In this document: in pieces, positions 1-11,601 of the stretch | Numbering within the stretch: the stretch's first letter is position 1 | Layout of the letters: each line of letters opens with the position of its first letter | Origin: Henningerozyma blattae CBS 6284 | Lineage: Eukaryota; Ascomycota; Saccharomycetes; Saccharomycetales; Saccharomycetaceae | Direction: 5' to 3' | Length of the DNA stretch: 64,000 bases | Assembly: GCF_000315915.1 (NCBI RefSeq) | Contig: NC_020186.1 | Coordinates: forward strand, 1-64,000 | The notes under the pieces: generated by a model | The model's database searches: none | What the model was told of the DNA's origin: nothing | What the model saw: the letters and a program-made list of their open reading frames with translations, nothing else | Program-made: the position numbers and the translations under genes

Positions 1-14
1 TTTTCTATAGTCTT

Positions 15-113
15 AATTGCTACTCAAAAGGGTAGGAGGTTTCTATACTATAAAATACTTACTACAAAACAGAATTATTCTCTTAATTATGACTAACAGC
101 AATATTAATATCA
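15..113 (+). repeat. Retrotransposon LTR 3' end plus gag-start fragment, copy A
   Basis: This stretch shares a clear pattern with 1811-1930 and 16019-16136: a CTACTCA-like segment, AGGGTAGGAGG, a TTCTAT/TATA segment, then AGAATTATTCTC, followed within about 10 bases by an ATG (89-91). The ATG starts a short Asn-rich frame beginning MTNSNIN that soon hits a stop. In yeast Ty1/copia elements gag starts close to the LTR end, so I read this as an old LTR end with the first gag codons. The family is not identified and no intact element follows. Confidence 0.5.
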
Positions 114-1810
114 AGGATTCAAATGTCGTATATAGCTAATAAAATATTAAGTGCTCCTCTGCATATCACAGCTTTACTTATAACTTGTAGGATATATCAA
201 ACGGTAATGAATTGAAGAATTTGCTGTGATCATCCACAATGTATTGATTCTTTTTGCCTGCAACAAGGTGTATAAATCGCTAATCATTCATCGACATCTA
301 ACATTCGTAGTTCGTATACGTTTTCTAATGTTAAAATATAAGCTATACTTCTACTTAATGTATTCTTTTACACTGTTACTATATCGTTTTTTATTAGTTG
401 TATCTTATTGTCCGTTTATTTTAGCTTAGCCGCATTGAACGGTTAATATAAGTGATATCCTGATTAGAAATGATAGTATCAAGCTATTTCATTTCGGCTA
501 ACATCTAAAGCTCCACAGTTTTCTTTGAATTCATGAATTTTGTTTCAATCTGTGTTTGCAAAAGAGCGCAACTTTATCAGATGTTTACCCACACAAATCA
601 AATAGAATGAAGAACTTAGTGAAAATTTTTATTATATTAAAAGTGTATAAAAAGGATTTTATTAAATGTTTGCCTGTACTTTTGATTTACTTTATTGTAT
701 ATTAGTTATTGATTATTATTTTATATTTTATAATTTAAAACCTCACGGATTAAAATTTACACTTTATTGTCAAATGAGTACTAAACCTAATAATACTTCT
801 TCAACTTCTATTACTCCAGTTATTTGCTCTAAAATAGCTATATCCCTTGTCCATAGTATAAATCAACATATTTTACTCTTATCGACTCTCATCCAAACAC
901 CATATTGAATTTCTCCCTTCTATATAGAATATATGAAGAATGAGAGGCAAAAATATTTACACACAAGTTAGTTTCTGTTACAAAATAACGCTGAATATTA
1001 AATATATTAAACTGAATATATAAAGAGAAGTGCCATAATTAGAAAATATAGAATTCTACAAATATACTCTTTTCATCCTAGGACAGTATATCTACTGATT
1101 TATGTATAAAAACCATAAATATCTAACAGTAATAAGATTAATTAATTAGTAAGTTAATACATACATCATGAGATTTACTATTAAAATAATTAATGTGTCA
1201 AAATATTCTTTATCTTATTATAAGTCTTATGATGCACTAAGCAGGTAAGTGAAAATTTATCTAACATTGGCCATGAAGTAACTCTTCACGTTCCAAAATG
1301 AAACGAATAAATAGCCTACATTAATTCAATTTATAAATTTGTATTTTTTTATATTTATTTTTTTATATTTTTGACCAACGTTTGAACTGTTCAAAATATT
1401 TCTGCTCACTGTTTAATATCCTAGTAAAGTTGTTTATTGAATAATTTTAATATTTATTAGATATAAAAAAATTTCGTTACCTTATTATAAAGGTAATATA
1501 TGTAATATACAGTATCTACAGTATCTACAGTAAACAGTTGAAACTACGGAGGTATTATCGTGGTAATTTAGACTTCAAAAAAATGAACGGATCTTTCATT
1601 GAAGTAGTGGTTGTCTGATAGCAAGATAGAATCTGTTGCATCCTAATACGTTCTTAATATTACTGGGTCAGATTTAGCAGTGTGGCCACGTATGCCTACT
1701 GTATATTGGGTTATTGCCCACTTTAAGATTTTATTAGCTATTGCATAAAGCCACAATTATAATAATACCAGTCTTTATTAGCCATTATCGTAAGATTACA
1801 GCTCTGACAA

Positions 1811-1930
1811 TTTTATTGCTATTCAGAAGGGTAGGGGGCTTCTATAATATAACTTTACTATTAACAACAGAATTATTCTCTAAATAATGTCAGAATCTAA
1901 TATTAATACAACTTATGAACCCGATGACCA
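1811..1930 (+). repeat. Retrotransposon LTR 3' end plus gag-start fragment, copy B
   Basis: The segment matches copy A (ATTGCTA, AAGGGTAGG, TTCTATA, AGAATTATTCTC) and continues into an ATG at 1887 encoding MSESNINTTYEPDDQ before closing. Copy C (16019-16136) aligns with this coding part base for base over most of 40 nt, including ACTTAT and CCGATGA, although its own frame is broken. The shared part therefore runs past the LTR into the start of gag. Confidence 0.55.
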
Positions 1931-2395
1931 AGTTTTACTTGTATTTAATTGTTTCAAGTTTCGCTAAATTATACTTTCATATACTTACCCTAGATTACCC
2001 GCGTTCAATAAGTATTTTATGGCATTGTAGAACTTATCATTATCTCAATACGGAAACATTCCGAAGCCGAGCATATTTTCTCCGAAAAAAACTGAATTTA
2101 GAAAAAATATACGCAGCTCATCGAATTCATTAAGTTCTAATCACAAAGGGGAGTCATTGTGATTTAATATCAAAAAGGAAACTAACTTCGGTAAATAAAA
2201 AGTCTTTAAATACAGATCCAACTATTAAAATTTTAAAGCAGTAAAGATAGACGTCTATTGTGTCTATATATTTAATTTTCCATAATATTATGGTTTCACA
2301 ACAACAGAAAATTAATTAGTACAAAACTTTCCAAAACTATAACCAACATTACAACAGGTATAGACATACATTTTTGGTTTCTATTTTGAAGTACG

Positions 2396-5300
2396 ATGCC
2401 TTTCTGGTTACCACAACAGATTCAAAGAAAATTATTCTTATATGCTTTACAACATATTTCAATATTATCGAATCTTGATCTTTCCAACATCGATATATCG
2501 TTAGCTAAAAATGGTACAAATTTGACTTTTAACAATGTTGATTTAATGCTAGATAATATTGTGATTCCTGGTATTGAGTTGAAAAAAGGGACTATCGAAA
2601 GTTTAGAAATTAAGTTGAGTGTATCAGGTGAAATTATAATTAAGGGAATAAACATTGAATTTTTAATAAATACTAAAAATTTATCTGTTCTAACTGACAA
2701 TCCCGATAATAATAACTATGGCAATAAAACAAAATCTACAGACTTTTTTGAGGATAATACGCCTTTATCAGACTCAAATATCTTCTCATTAGCAAAGAGT
2801 ATACAAGATATTACAAACTCAATGCTACAGCTACCAGATCCTCTATTAATGGATGTAGAAGATGAATTGGTGTATAACACTAGTTTATACACGTCTATTT
2901 CGTCCTCAAACTCTTCCCAATCATCTGAATATGAATGTTCTTCAGATATATCACTAAATGAAAATACCGTAGGAAGCAATATGAATAACGATCAACGCAA
3001 TAAAAATAAGAATGTTAATAGAAGTAATGATAATAGCACAGCTTTTCAGAAAATGAAGAAAAGAATTTTAAATAATATGTTATCAAAGCTTTCTATCTGT
3101 TTAGAAAATATAAACTTCCATTTTGTATTACCAGTTTTAACCATACCAAATATTGATTGCCAATTGAATAAAATTTTACTTAAACCTGAGGTTAATGGTT
3201 TCCGTAGTATTTTAATGGAACATTTAAAATTTTTTTATTTTTCATATGATATTTTAAACAGTTTAGACCAAGAGGATTCATCATCAAACACAGCAAATAG
3301 TGGTAGAGAAGTCTGTGGGTCTGATTCCGAAGATGATTTAGCAATGACGGAAAGTATCTATCTTTCACAAAACCAAGAGATCTCAATGTATATGAGCGCA
3401 TTGGAAAATTTTAATAACGATAACTTATCAAATTCAGATAACAATCAAAAATCTAATCTTAAAGGAAATTCTAACGACAATACAAAAACTTGTTTTCCGT
3501 CAAAAAAAGAGGAACACATTTTATTTGAATTGCAGTCAATTGAAGCAAAATTATCAGGATTGTCTTCTATTGATGACTTATCTTTAAATTCTGTTGATAT
3601 CCATATTACTGATCCTACTATATCATTTGAAAACATCTTGAAATTAAACAAAATGTTTTTCAAATATATTATATCCTTCTATTGGTATTATCTTACTGTT
3701 AAATCAGATATTGATGTTAAACTTGAAAACCATTCGAATGACAATGTTAATTCAAAAATTAATGCTGAAAATAAGCCTGTTAATGTTAAAGATTTACCAA
3801 ATTATAAGAGGTTTGAAAAAGAACAAAATTTATTTCAAGATTGTAATTTAACAATAAATATAAATAATATTAGAGCACTTGTTGATAAAAATCTGAATAT
3901 TCAATTTAGAGATACTAGTATTTATCGTAATCTTGAAACAGGCTTTGATATAAAATTTACGGTGAATGATATAATTATTGTTGGAGAAGGTATCAGATTA
4001 TTACCTTTTGCAGGTAATAATCCCCTTGTTACAGCCATAAAAAATGAGACAGACATAAAAATCAAATGTAACTCTGAATTTAGCCTAGAATTAACGCCCA
4101 TTGGATTAAAAAACATTATAGTGGTTTCAAATTTATTTTTAGACAAATTTAGTCAAACAATTGGTATAATTGATGAGATGCGTGCATTCTCGAAAAATAC
4201 ACTTAATAGTCCTTCTCGGTATAACTCCCCTATAAATGAACAAGATAAAAATGGCCTTACATTAAATAATGATACAGAAATTTCATTGGAAACTAAAAAT
4301 TTAGAAATAATCTTAAAATTAAAATCGTATGAATTAGCTTTCTCTCTATCACCGTTTAATTATTCTAGTAATTCTAATATAGTACTGATAGACAAAATTA
4401 GTATTGATAGGTATAAACCAAATCATTTTTTAACAAATATTTTAACAATAAATGAAATATCGACAGAACTTTCTAGTTTACCAACTTCAATTAATTCATA
4501 TGATGAAAATAATAATAGTATACTGATCTTTACCAAAATTGTTACCAGTATCAAACATATCATATTCTATGAAACGTTTGAAAATCTAACAGAAATTATA
4601 GAAGATTTTTCTGATATACTCACTTTACTTGAAGATCAACAACAAGATATAATAAGTAAGAAATCCACAAAACTTTCAGTAATATCTGGAACAAAATTAA
4701 AGAAAGCTACAACTGATGATAACCAATATCTTAAAAAAAGTGTGCGAATATTGAATAATTCTGATATTAGTTACAAGCAACGTGTTTACTCATTATTTTT
4801 TTTGAAGATTGAACTTGTAGAAATTAAATTATCAAATTTACCCTTTAATGATTTTGGTGCATTAAAGTTCGAAATTAACAATATGGAAATTACATGTTCA
4901 GATAACAATAAATTTTCAATATTATTTTATGATATTAGTTCTATCAGAATTCCACATAAATTAAATAATAAATTGTTAACTTCCAATAACCAAGAATTCA
5001 TTATATCTAATAGCCACTTAAACGATGGTCTACCATGCTTATATATATCAAATAGATCCAATAATAAAATACGTATTGTGGTTCGTAATTTTACAATAAA
5101 TTATTATACCTCATGGCTTCCATTTTTTCAATCAACACAAAATGAAGATATTCAATCGAAATCGAATAGAAATACTTCTAAACAAACTTTAATACCATGG
5201 GAAATGAAATTTATTGATTGCTGTATGATATTACATCCTTTAAGATTACACACAGCTTTAGCTCTGATACTAGATTATCTAATAATTAATGGAAGTCTAT

Positions 5301-7549
5301 CAAGTCTAAAAGTTAAGTGTTTATTGAAATCCGGAACAATTCTATTAACAGATAATGCTTCTACTTCCAGTAAGCCTCCAAGCAATAAGCAATCCAATAG
5401 GATGTTATATCATTACATTAGCCAAGGTTACACAACAGTAGGGAGAGTAGAAACAATTAATATTTATCTTACAGTTTCAGAGCTTCCAATTCCTATTGAT
5501 ATTAATATTTGGTATACTGCATTTTCTTTATGTGCTGATTCATATAATGCTTTATTACAAACTATAATTGATTTGAAAATTCCCTTAATATTCACTGAAG
5601 ATCTTAAGTATAAAACACAACTACCCAAAGCTATTGATACATTTAAAGATATTGATACTCAATATTTTAATATTCCTCAATGCTCCGAAATAAAAAAATA
5701 CTCTGAAGATATTGACGAATACTTTCATATTGACGAAGAATTATTTTTTAAGAGGCATCAACCACATATTCTGAACACATTTTCCATTGAAGATGGAGAA
5801 ATTGAGATTGATGAAAATTATTTAACTACAAAAAACTCTCCTCTATTACCTACGGATAATAATTCTAGACATAAAGGTACTATTTCAGAAAATGCAATAT
5901 TTGCTCTCGATATTAATATTAAAAAAATTGCAATCAAGTTCTTTGATGGCTATGATTGGAAATTCACAAGGAAAAAAATCAATAATACTATTAATGATGT
6001 TGGTATAAATAATATTTCTTTGCAATCAGATGATGAGTCAGCGAAAGGTTATAATGAAACAAATGTTTTTGATTCTGTCTTTATTACAGTTAATAAGTCA
6101 GATTCAACTCGACTGAAGAAGATTGTAACTGATGAAATACACGGGGATGAAGGAGGGGAGATGAATGGAACTAAAGCCAACTTACGGCCTTCAAAAAATC
6201 ATAAGATATTAATCAAGCTTACAGAAGTGTGTATAAATTATGAAGGGTTTCCATTTATTTTAAAGCAAACTTCTCTCGCACCTGCTCAAGTTAGTAATTT
6301 ATCAATTGCTGTTGAAAAATTTGAAGTTATTGATAATGTATCAACGTCAACTTGGAATAAATTGATTACACCTTCTAGGTTGAAACAAGCTACTGTATTG
6401 AAAAATATGATTGAACTTAAGATGGAAACATTTCGCCCAAAGGACTATTTGGCTGCAATTGAAGGAATTTTAGAAATGAAAGTTTCCCCTCTTAGATTGC
6501 ATATTGACCAAACTACTCTCGAATTTTTACTCCGATTTATTCAGTTTAACGATAGTAGATTTAGCTTGGTTGATGACTATCAAGAATCTCTATATTTACA
6601 AAAATTTTCATTTCAAACCTTAAATCTAGCTGTTGATTACAAACCCCGGAAAGTTAGTTACTCTGGATTAAGATCAGGTTATTCATCAGAGTTGCTGAAC
6701 TTTTTTGGTTTAGATAATGCTAAAATTAAGTTACTGGGATTGGTTTTACGTGGAATTGATGACGCTTCAGCTCTGGGGGAAATTTTACAAGCTGTATGGA
6801 TACCGGATATAATTTCAAGACAAATACCTACATTGATTTCTGGTTTATCCATTGTCAATCCAATTGCAGCATTGGGTAAAGATATGAAATCTATTGTTAA
6901 AACACCAATTAAAGAATATAAGGAATCGGGACAATTGGTAAGAGGTGTTCGTAAAAGTGGGAACATTTTTGTAAAAACTGCAGCAGGTGATTTCGTAAGA
7001 CTAGGTATTAAGTTAGCTGCAGGGACGCAAGCGTTGCTAGAAGAGGCAGAATGCTTATTTGGTGGTATAGGATCAGCTGGTAGAAACTATCATTGGGATG
7101 AAAATAACCTCGCTGTTAAAACTATTTTAGAAGAAGATCAATTATTAGGGAGGAGTAACCCAACCATCCATAACCGTAAACCGACAGCATTAATCATTGA
7201 AGAATCAACAAAAGAAAATGAACCTCCGAAACTTGTTAGTTTATATGCTAATCAGCCATTAGATATTCATAAAGGTTTAGAAGAGGCTTATTCCTCTCTA
7301 GAAAAAAACTTGCATATAGCATATGATGCACTCTGGAAAGATTTTGATAACGAAGAAACTGAGCCTAATACAATAAGTGCTGCCGCAGTATCTCTAACAA
7401 AAGCAGCTCCAGTGGCTATTATTCGACCATTAATTGGTACTACAGAAGCTCTTTCAAAGGCATTACAAGGAGTTTCTAATCAGTTAGACAAGGAGCGTTT
7501 ACTAGAAAATAGGGATAAGTACAAAGACTTGGCTCTGAATAAAAATTGA
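2396..7549 (+). CDS. ATG2: Autophagy lipid-transfer protein Atg2
   Basis: Atg2 is a rod-shaped bridge protein that moves phospholipids from the ER to the growing autophagosome with Atg9 and Atg18. The N-terminus (MPFWLPQQIQRKLFLY, then a Leu/Ile-rich region to about residue 115) is the chorein-type lipid-entry domain and closely matches S. cerevisiae Atg2. Around residues 1450-1545 lies the conserved ATG_C region with GEILQAVWIPDI and an amphipathic, Gly/Ala-rich stretch. At 1717 residues it is longer than the S. cerevisiae protein (1592) because of Asn/Ser-rich inserts near residues 100-230 and 300-370. It is the counterpart of YNL242W, followed by NAR1 as in S. cerevisiae except that YNL241C (ZWF1) is missing between them. 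The first ATG fits the family start. Confidence 0.95.
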   Translation: MPFWLPQQIQRKLFLYALQHISILSNLDLSNIDISLAKNGTNLTFNNVDLMLDNIVIPGIELKKGTIESLEIKLSVSGEIIIKGINIEFLINTKNLSVLTDNPDNNNYGNKTKSTDFFEDNTPLSDSNIFSLAKSIQDITNSMLQLPDPLLMDVEDELVYNTSLYTSISSSNSSQSSEYECSSDISLNENTVGSNMNNDQRNKNKNVNRSNDNSTAFQKMKKRILNNMLSKLSICLENINFHFVLPVLTIPNIDCQLNKILLKPEVNGFRSILMEHLKFFYFSYDILNSLDQEDSSSNTANSGREVCGSDSEDDLAMTESIYLSQNQEISMYMSALENFNNDNLSNSDNNQKSNLKGNSNDNTKTCFPSKKEEHILFELQSIEAKLSGLSSIDDLSLNSVDIHITDPTISFENILKLNKMFFKYIISFYWYYLTVKSDIDVKLENHSNDNVNSKINAENKPVNVKDLPNYKRFEKEQNLFQDCNLTININNIRALVDKNLNIQFRDTSIYRNLETGFDIKFTVNDIIIVGEGIRLLPFAGNNPLVTAIKNETDIKIKCNSEFSLELTPIGLKNIIVVSNLFLDKFSQTIGIIDEMRAFSKNTLNSPSRYNSPINEQDKNGLTLNNDTEISLETKNLEIILKLKSYELAFSLSPFNYSSNSNIVLIDKISIDRYKPNHFLTNILTINEISTELSSLPTSINSYDENNNSILIFTKIVTSIKHIIFYETFENLTEIIEDFSDILTLLEDQQQDIISKKSTKLSVISGTKLKKATTDDNQYLKKSVRILNNSDISYKQRVYSLFFLKIELVEIKLSNLPFNDFGALKFEINNMEITCSDNNKFSILFYDISSIRIPHKLNNKLLTSNNQEFIISNSHLNDGLPCLYISNRSNNKIRIVVRNFTINYYTSWLPFFQSTQNEDIQSKSNRNTSKQTLIPWEMKFIDCCMILHPLRLHTALALILDYLIINGSLSSLKVKCLLKSGTILLTDNASTSSKPPSNKQSNRMLYHYISQGYTTVGRVETINIYLTVSELPIPIDINIWYTAFSLCADSYNALLQTIIDLKIPLIFTEDLKYKTQLPKAIDTFKDIDTQYFNIPQCSEIKKYSEDIDEYFHIDEELFFKRHQPHILNTFSIEDGEIEIDENYLTTKNSPLLPTDNNSRHKGTISENAIFALDINIKKIAIKFFDGYDWKFTRKKINNTINDVGINNISLQSDDESAKGYNETNVFDSVFITVNKSDSTRLKKIVTDEIHGDEGGEMNGTKANLRPSKNHKILIKLTEVCINYEGFPFILKQTSLAPAQVSNLSIAVEKFEVIDNVSTSTWNKLITPSRLKQATVLKNMIELKMETFRPKDYLAAIEGILEMKVSPLRLHIDQTTLEFLLRFIQFNDSRFSLVDDYQESLYLQKFSFQTLNLAVDYKPRKVSYSGLRSGYSSELLNFFGLDNAKIKLLGLVLRGIDDASALGEILQAVWIPDIISRQIPTLISGLSIVNPIAALGKDMKSIVKTPIKEYKESGQLVRGVRKSGNIFVKTAAGDFVRLGIKLAAGTQALLEEAECLFGGIGSAGRNYHWDENNLAVKTILEEDQLLGRSNPTIHNRKPTALIIEESTKENEPPKLVSLYANQPLDIHKGLEEAYSSLEKNLHIAYDALWKDFDNEETEPNTISAAAVSLTKAAPVAIIRPLIGTTEALSKALQGVSNQLDKERLLENRDKYKDLALNKN

Positions 7550-7984
7550 CCTAAAAAAATAATTCTAATTAATTTCATTTGCTTTTTATTATTTAATCAT
7601 ATATATTATTTGCCTAATTTTTCATATCCCACCTTTAGTTCAAGCTATGTATTATGAATTTTATCTTCTCTTCGACATCATGATAAGTAGTGATGTTTTT
7701 TTATCCATTTATAGATAGTAAATCGTCTTTAAGCTATATTCAAATAAAATTAAAGTTTTGTAAAAAACTAAAAAAGTATTACATAAAATGAAAATTAAAC
7801 ATGTCAAAACTGAACGCCTCCATCAAGTTCTTATAAAAGTTATGTCATATATGAATAAAATATTAATATCTAAACATGTCTGTGGTAATGTATTATATAC
7901 ACTTATCAATATAATTTGTATAAAAATATTACAAAGTGCAATAATTTATTCTCAATAAAATGCTAATAAATCTATCAATTAAAT
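7550..7984. other. Convergent ATG2/NAR1 3' region; ZWF1 absent
   Basis: This is an AT-rich spacer between two converging genes. It contains stop-rich sequence and TATATA-type elements that could serve 3'-end formation of both transcripts. I see no gene or RNA. In S. cerevisiae ZWF1 (YNL241C) lies in this interval, so it was either lost from this copy of the duplicated region or moved. Confidence 0.6.
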
Positions 7985-9430
7985 TTACCAAGTATTGCCT
8001 ACAGTGACAATATCTTGAGTTTCTGAAGGATCTTTATAAACGGCATTAAATTCATATTCATAATCTGGTTCATCATCAGAGTAACCCATCTGGAGAACAT
8101 CTATGATTTTTAACTCTCTTTTATATTTTTCATTTAATTCTTGAATCAGTGCACGTCTCTTGGAACTATTTTGCTCGCCATTAATTAACCCTCCGCCGTT
8201 GATACACCCACCAGGACAAGCCATAACCTCTATAAAATCTGTTTTATGAGGATCAATCGCTGTTGGTTTTGAATTTGAATTATTTTTTGTAGTATTTCTC
8301 TTTCGTAATATCTTTACATTTCTTCTTTTCATGTCCCCACCAATTAATTTACGAACGAGATTTTGAATATTCCTAAATCCATATATTTCACTCGAAGATG
8401 CTATGACCCTAGGAGGTGTCTGAATGTTGTCTATTAATCTATATTCCATAACATCACTGTTTTTTCCTTGTAACATCACCAGATCTGTTTCGGGATATTT
8501 CATAGACATAGCAAGAATATATTGAAATGCATAACCACCTGAGCTACTACCTTCATTTGATGCCCAGTGAATTTCTGGGTCCCAGCTCTTGGGAGACATT
8601 TCGTATAATATCTGTGTTGATGAGGTATCAGATATATCATAATCTTTGAAATTTAAATCCAATTCATCAAGCATAGTGACGAATTCTTTAGGAGTGATAA
8701 CACAATCTACTTCTTCTTCTCCATCTGATCTTGAAGCTTCTAATTTTTTATCAAAACATGGCATTATTGTCAAATGATAAAGTCTATTTGATAAATGTTT
8801 TTTGCTATAATCTTTTAATAATGAGCCTGTGATTTGTTGAGGAGATTTAACATTTAATAGTAATGGTACTAGACCAGGTTTAGTCTTTTCACAATATAAT
8901 ACAAACCCTGGACATACTGAGCATAATCTTGGTTTTTCATCCAAAATTCCTTCTTCTTTTAACTTCATTAATTTATTATTTGTTTGTCGTATTGTAACAT
9001 TTCTACCAAGTTGTGTCCCCACGACAAACTTTGCCTTAAAATGGCTTTTAAAGAAATTAACAAATATTATATCAAATTTTTGTAAAGTTAGACCATAATA
9101 ATTAGCCAAAGAAAGTCTTGTTTGTGGTGATGCACTAACAACTAGCTCCCTTTTATTGTCTTCTAATTTAGACCAATCATTTAAAAAAACAGAATGACTT
9201 TGTCTACTTAAAAGAATTTCTTCACTTGAAGTAATACAGCCCACGCAGGCTAAGCAATCTTGTAAGGTAATTGAGACTTTCTCTAATTCCTCAGGTTCCT
9301 TACCGACTTCAATCTCACCGTCCTTGTTTTGTTCCTCAACTTTGGATTTGTTGATTACAGTAGGTTTAACACAAGCCAAACTTGGGCTAATAAAATCATT
9401 CAAATCTGCTTCAGATAATAAAGCACTCAT
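7985..9430 (-). CDS. NAR1: Cytosolic Fe-S cluster assembly factor Nar1
   Basis: Nar1 is an iron-only-hydrogenase-like protein of the CIA pathway that passes Fe-S clusters from the Cfd1-Nbp35 scaffold to the Cia1-Cia2-Met18 targeting complex. The N-terminus MSALLSEADLNDFISPSLAC is typical. Conserved cysteines are visible in DCLACVGC near residues 58-65, SVCPGFVLYCE near 170-180, and EVMACPGGCINGGG near 400-412, which together bind the two clusters. The C-terminus ends in the conserved GNTW; the terminal Trp is the CIA targeting-type signal. The 481-residue length is close to the 491 of YNL240C. It is divergently arranged with LAP3 as in S. cerevisiae. Confidence 0.96.
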   Translation of the reverse strand: MSALLSEADLNDFISPSLACVKPTVINKSKVEEQNKDGEIEVGKEPEELEKVSITLQDCLACVGCITSSEEILLSRQSHSVFLNDWSKLEDNKRELVVSASPQTRLSLANYYGLTLQKFDIIFVNFFKSHFKAKFVVGTQLGRNVTIRQTNNKLMKLKEEGILDEKPRLCSVCPGFVLYCEKTKPGLVPLLLNVKSPQQITGSLLKDYSKKHLSNRLYHLTIMPCFDKKLEASRSDGEEEVDCVITPKEFVTMLDELDLNFKDYDISDTSSTQILYEMSPKSWDPEIHWASNEGSSSGGYAFQYILAMSMKYPETDLVMLQGKNSDVMEYRLIDNIQTPPRVIASSSEIYGFRNIQNLVRKLIGGDMKRRNVKILRKRNTTKNNSNSKPTAIDPHKTDFIEVMACPGGCINGGGLINGEQNSSKRRALIQELNEKYKRELKIIDVLQMGYSDDEPDYEYEFNAVYKDPSETQDIVTVGNTW

Positions 9431-10014
9431 AATAAACCAAATAAACTATAAGGCAGTGACCAGAAAATGGGTTACTATAAATATTACAACCGTCTTTAGT
9501 TAAGAATAAGGCACTTGATTTAGGTTTTGATCATTTTAAAAGAATGTGAAAGATTGCAGTATTTTGTTACCTAAATTACCTTAAATATTAGTTATCTAAG
9601 ATTTTTCAGTCTAAGCTCATCGCCTTTTTTCTTACTAATACTAGTTACGACACCTGGAAAAAATATCTAAAAAAGTAAAAAAATAAAGAAAAAGAAAAGC
9701 AAATACAGGTCCAAAACAATTCACTAGTCTAGGTTAATATACTTCTGAAAAAAAAATCCAGGAAGTGCCCTAGGCTTCTTCCATCATAGGCCCAATTATA
9801 TTCATAAGCATTGCAATTCATTTCGCTTCTTTCTCACGATAGTAAAATTGTACTTAGAAAAAGTTCTTCCTTCAAATAATCTATAATAATCCACTTTTTT
9901 CTGATAATTATTATTTGATTCGTTAAAGAGATATCATTTTATCTATTTCGTGAGTCACGATACCTATCACCTCTCTCAACCACTAAGGTATCCTTTTTTT
10001 TTCGTTTCTGAGTC
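9431..10014. promoter_or_regulatory. Divergent NAR1-LAP3 promoter with Gcn4-type sites
   Basis: This 584-bp region serves both genes. A perfect TGAGTCA (the Gcn4/AP-1 core) lies at 9951-9957. A second TGAGTCA at 10009-10015 overlaps the A of the LAP3 start codon. T-rich tracts precede the second site. No Gal4-type CGG-N11-CCG site is visible, although LAP3/GAL6 is Gal4-regulated in S. cerevisiae. Confidence 0.5.
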
Positions 10015-11601
10015 ATGTCACGTGCTGTACCTCTGAGTTTTTTTAGCACGACGACGAGTTATTGCAAACATCCCGCGAATTTCACTTCACAGGTAAGAAC
10101 CACTCGAGGTATTTTAAGGATTAATATTTGGAACTATTCTCCAAAGAACAGGTTTGTTAAGATATATTCAAAATTATATTCAACTATCAATTCTGCAAAC
10201 GATACAGCTACATCTCCAACAAACACCCGAAATTATCAAAAAATGAGCTCTTTAGAAACTTCTGACTTATATTCCTGGAATAAGGAATTGGAAACAGATA
10301 TGACCCATCAATTGGCATCTACTGTTTTGAAAAACTACAATTCTGAAGAAGCATTATTAAATAAATCAAAAGTTCTCTCCGAAGGTAAATTTGTATTTAA
10401 CGTGGCCATCAGTACTGAGAATACCCCTATTACTAATCAACGTGCATCAGGCAGATGTTGGTTATTCGCAGCCACAAATGAGTTGAGGTTGAACGTTCTT
10501 AAAGAATTAAATTTGAAAGAATTCGAATTATCTCAAGCATATTTATTCTTTTATGATAAATTGGAAAAATCCAATTACTTTTTAGATCAAATCATTGATA
10601 CTTACAAGGAAGACGTTGATTCTCGTTTAGTTCAGTACCTTTTGACTGCACCAACAAATGATGGTGGTCAATATAGTATGTTTTTAAACATTGTTAAAAA
10701 ATACGGTCTTTTACCAAAGGATCTATATAATGATTTACCATACTCTACTACTGCTTCTCGTTCTTGGAATGCTCTATTGACAACTAAGTTAAGAGAATAT
10801 GCTCAAGTCTTGAGAGAAAACTTAACTAAAGGTAATGATATAAAACAGATTAGATCGGATATGCAAAAGGAAATCTTCAAATTAATGACTAAATTTATGG
10901 ACTTACCACCTGTCAAGCCAAATGAGACTTTTGAATGGACTTATATGGATAAGGATAAGAAAGTTCAAACTTTAAAGACAACTCCATTAGAATTTGCTAC
11001 CAAGTATTGTAAGTTGAATATTTCTGGACCAAATCAACCTGTCTCATTGATTAACGATCCAAGACAGCCATATGGTAAATTAATCAAAATTGATCGTTTA
11101 GGAAATGTTGTTAATGGTGATGAGGTTCTTTATTTGAATGTTGATAATGAAACGTTAAGCTCCTTGATTGTTAAAAGATTAAAAAATGATAGACCTGTAT
11201 TCTTCGGTTCTCATACTCCAAAATTTATGGACAAAAAGAATGGTATTATGGATATTGATCTTTGGTCCTATAAATTAATCGATTATAATTTGAAACAAGA
11301 TAAAGCTTCTCGTATTAGATACAATGAAAGTTTGATGACCCATGCTATGTTGATTTCTGCTGCTCATGTAGATGAAACCACAGGAAAACCTGTTCGTTAT
11401 CGTGTTGAAAATTCCTGGGGTAAGGATTCAGGTAAGGATGGTATGTACTTAATGACTCAGGAATATTTGGAAGAATATGCTTTCCAAATTGTTGTTGATT
11501 TAGATGATTTACCAGAGGACTTGGCTTCTAAATTCACTTCCAAGGAAGAGAAACCAATTGTCTTACCAATCTGGGATCCAATGGGTGCCTTAGCTGATTA
11601 A
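10015..11601 (+). CDS. LAP3: Bleomycin hydrolase / cysteine aminopeptidase Lap3 (Gal6)
   Basis: Lap3 is a papain-fold (C1B) hexameric cysteine aminopeptidase that also detoxifies homocysteine thiolactone and bleomycin. Catalytic residues are visible: Cys148 in [12 protein letters not shown], His443 in MTHAMLIS and Asn466 in [11 protein letters not shown]. The C-terminus PMGALAD matches the self-blocking tail that sits in the active-site cleft. Two starts are plausible. The ATG at 10015 adds a 76-residue Arg/Ser/Thr-rich, acid-poor N-terminus that looks like a mitochondrial presequence. The ATG at 10243 ([13 protein letters not shown]) corresponds to the short cytosolic form. Dual localisation from two starts is therefore likely. 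It is the counterpart of YNL239W, and codon use is moderately biased. Confidence 0.95.
   Translation: MSRAVPLSFFSTTTSYCKHPANFTSQVRTTRGILRINIWNYSPKNRFVKIYSKLYSTINSANDTATSPTNTRNYQKMSSLETSDLYSWNKELETDMTHQLASTVLKNYNSEEALLNKSKVLSEGKFVFNVAISTENTPITNQRASGRCWLFAATNELRLNVLKELNLKEFELSQAYLFFYDKLEKSNYFLDQIIDTYKEDVDSRLVQYLLTAPTNDGGQYSMFLNIVKKYGLLPKDLYNDLPYSTTASRSWNALLTTKLREYAQVLRENLTKGNDIKQIRSDMQKEIFKLMTKFMDLPPVKPNETFEWTYMDKDKKVQTLKTTPLEFATKYCKLNISGPNQPVSLINDPRQPYGKLIKIDRLGNVVNGDEVLYLNVDNETLSSLIVKRLKNDRPVFFGSHTPKFMDKKNGIMDIDLWSYKLIDYNLKQDKASRIRYNESLMTHAMLISAAHVDETTGKPVRYRVENSWGKDSGKDGMYLMTQEYLEEYAFQIVVDLDDLPEDLASKFTSKEEKPIVLPIWDPMGALAD

Larger units (their letters stand above)
1..2395. other. Intergenic DNA with LTR scraps; ATG2 promoter at right
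   Basis: I see no supportable gene in these 2.4 kb. They hold two LTR/gag-start fragments (15-113 and 1811-1930). A weaker LTR-promoter-like segment at about 1270-1345 resembles 15930-16010, which lies upstream of the third copy. The rest is AT-rich, with a small CAGTATCTA direct repeat near 1510-1530. Short open frames here, for example at 775, lack recognisable domains. About the last 250 bp should carry the ATG2 promoter. Confidence 0.6.

Noticed and set aside
666..908. 80-codon frame, with an internal MSTKPNNTSSTS start at 775, as a possible gag fragment
   Set aside because: It lies between two LTR scraps and is Ser/Thr/Asn-rich, but it shares nothing with the gag starts seen at 89 or 1887 and has no domain.
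1345..1380. ARS consensus match (TTTTATATTTA), likewise at 19993
   Set aside because: Eleven-base AT-only matches are expected often in DNA of this composition; no B-element evidence was seen.
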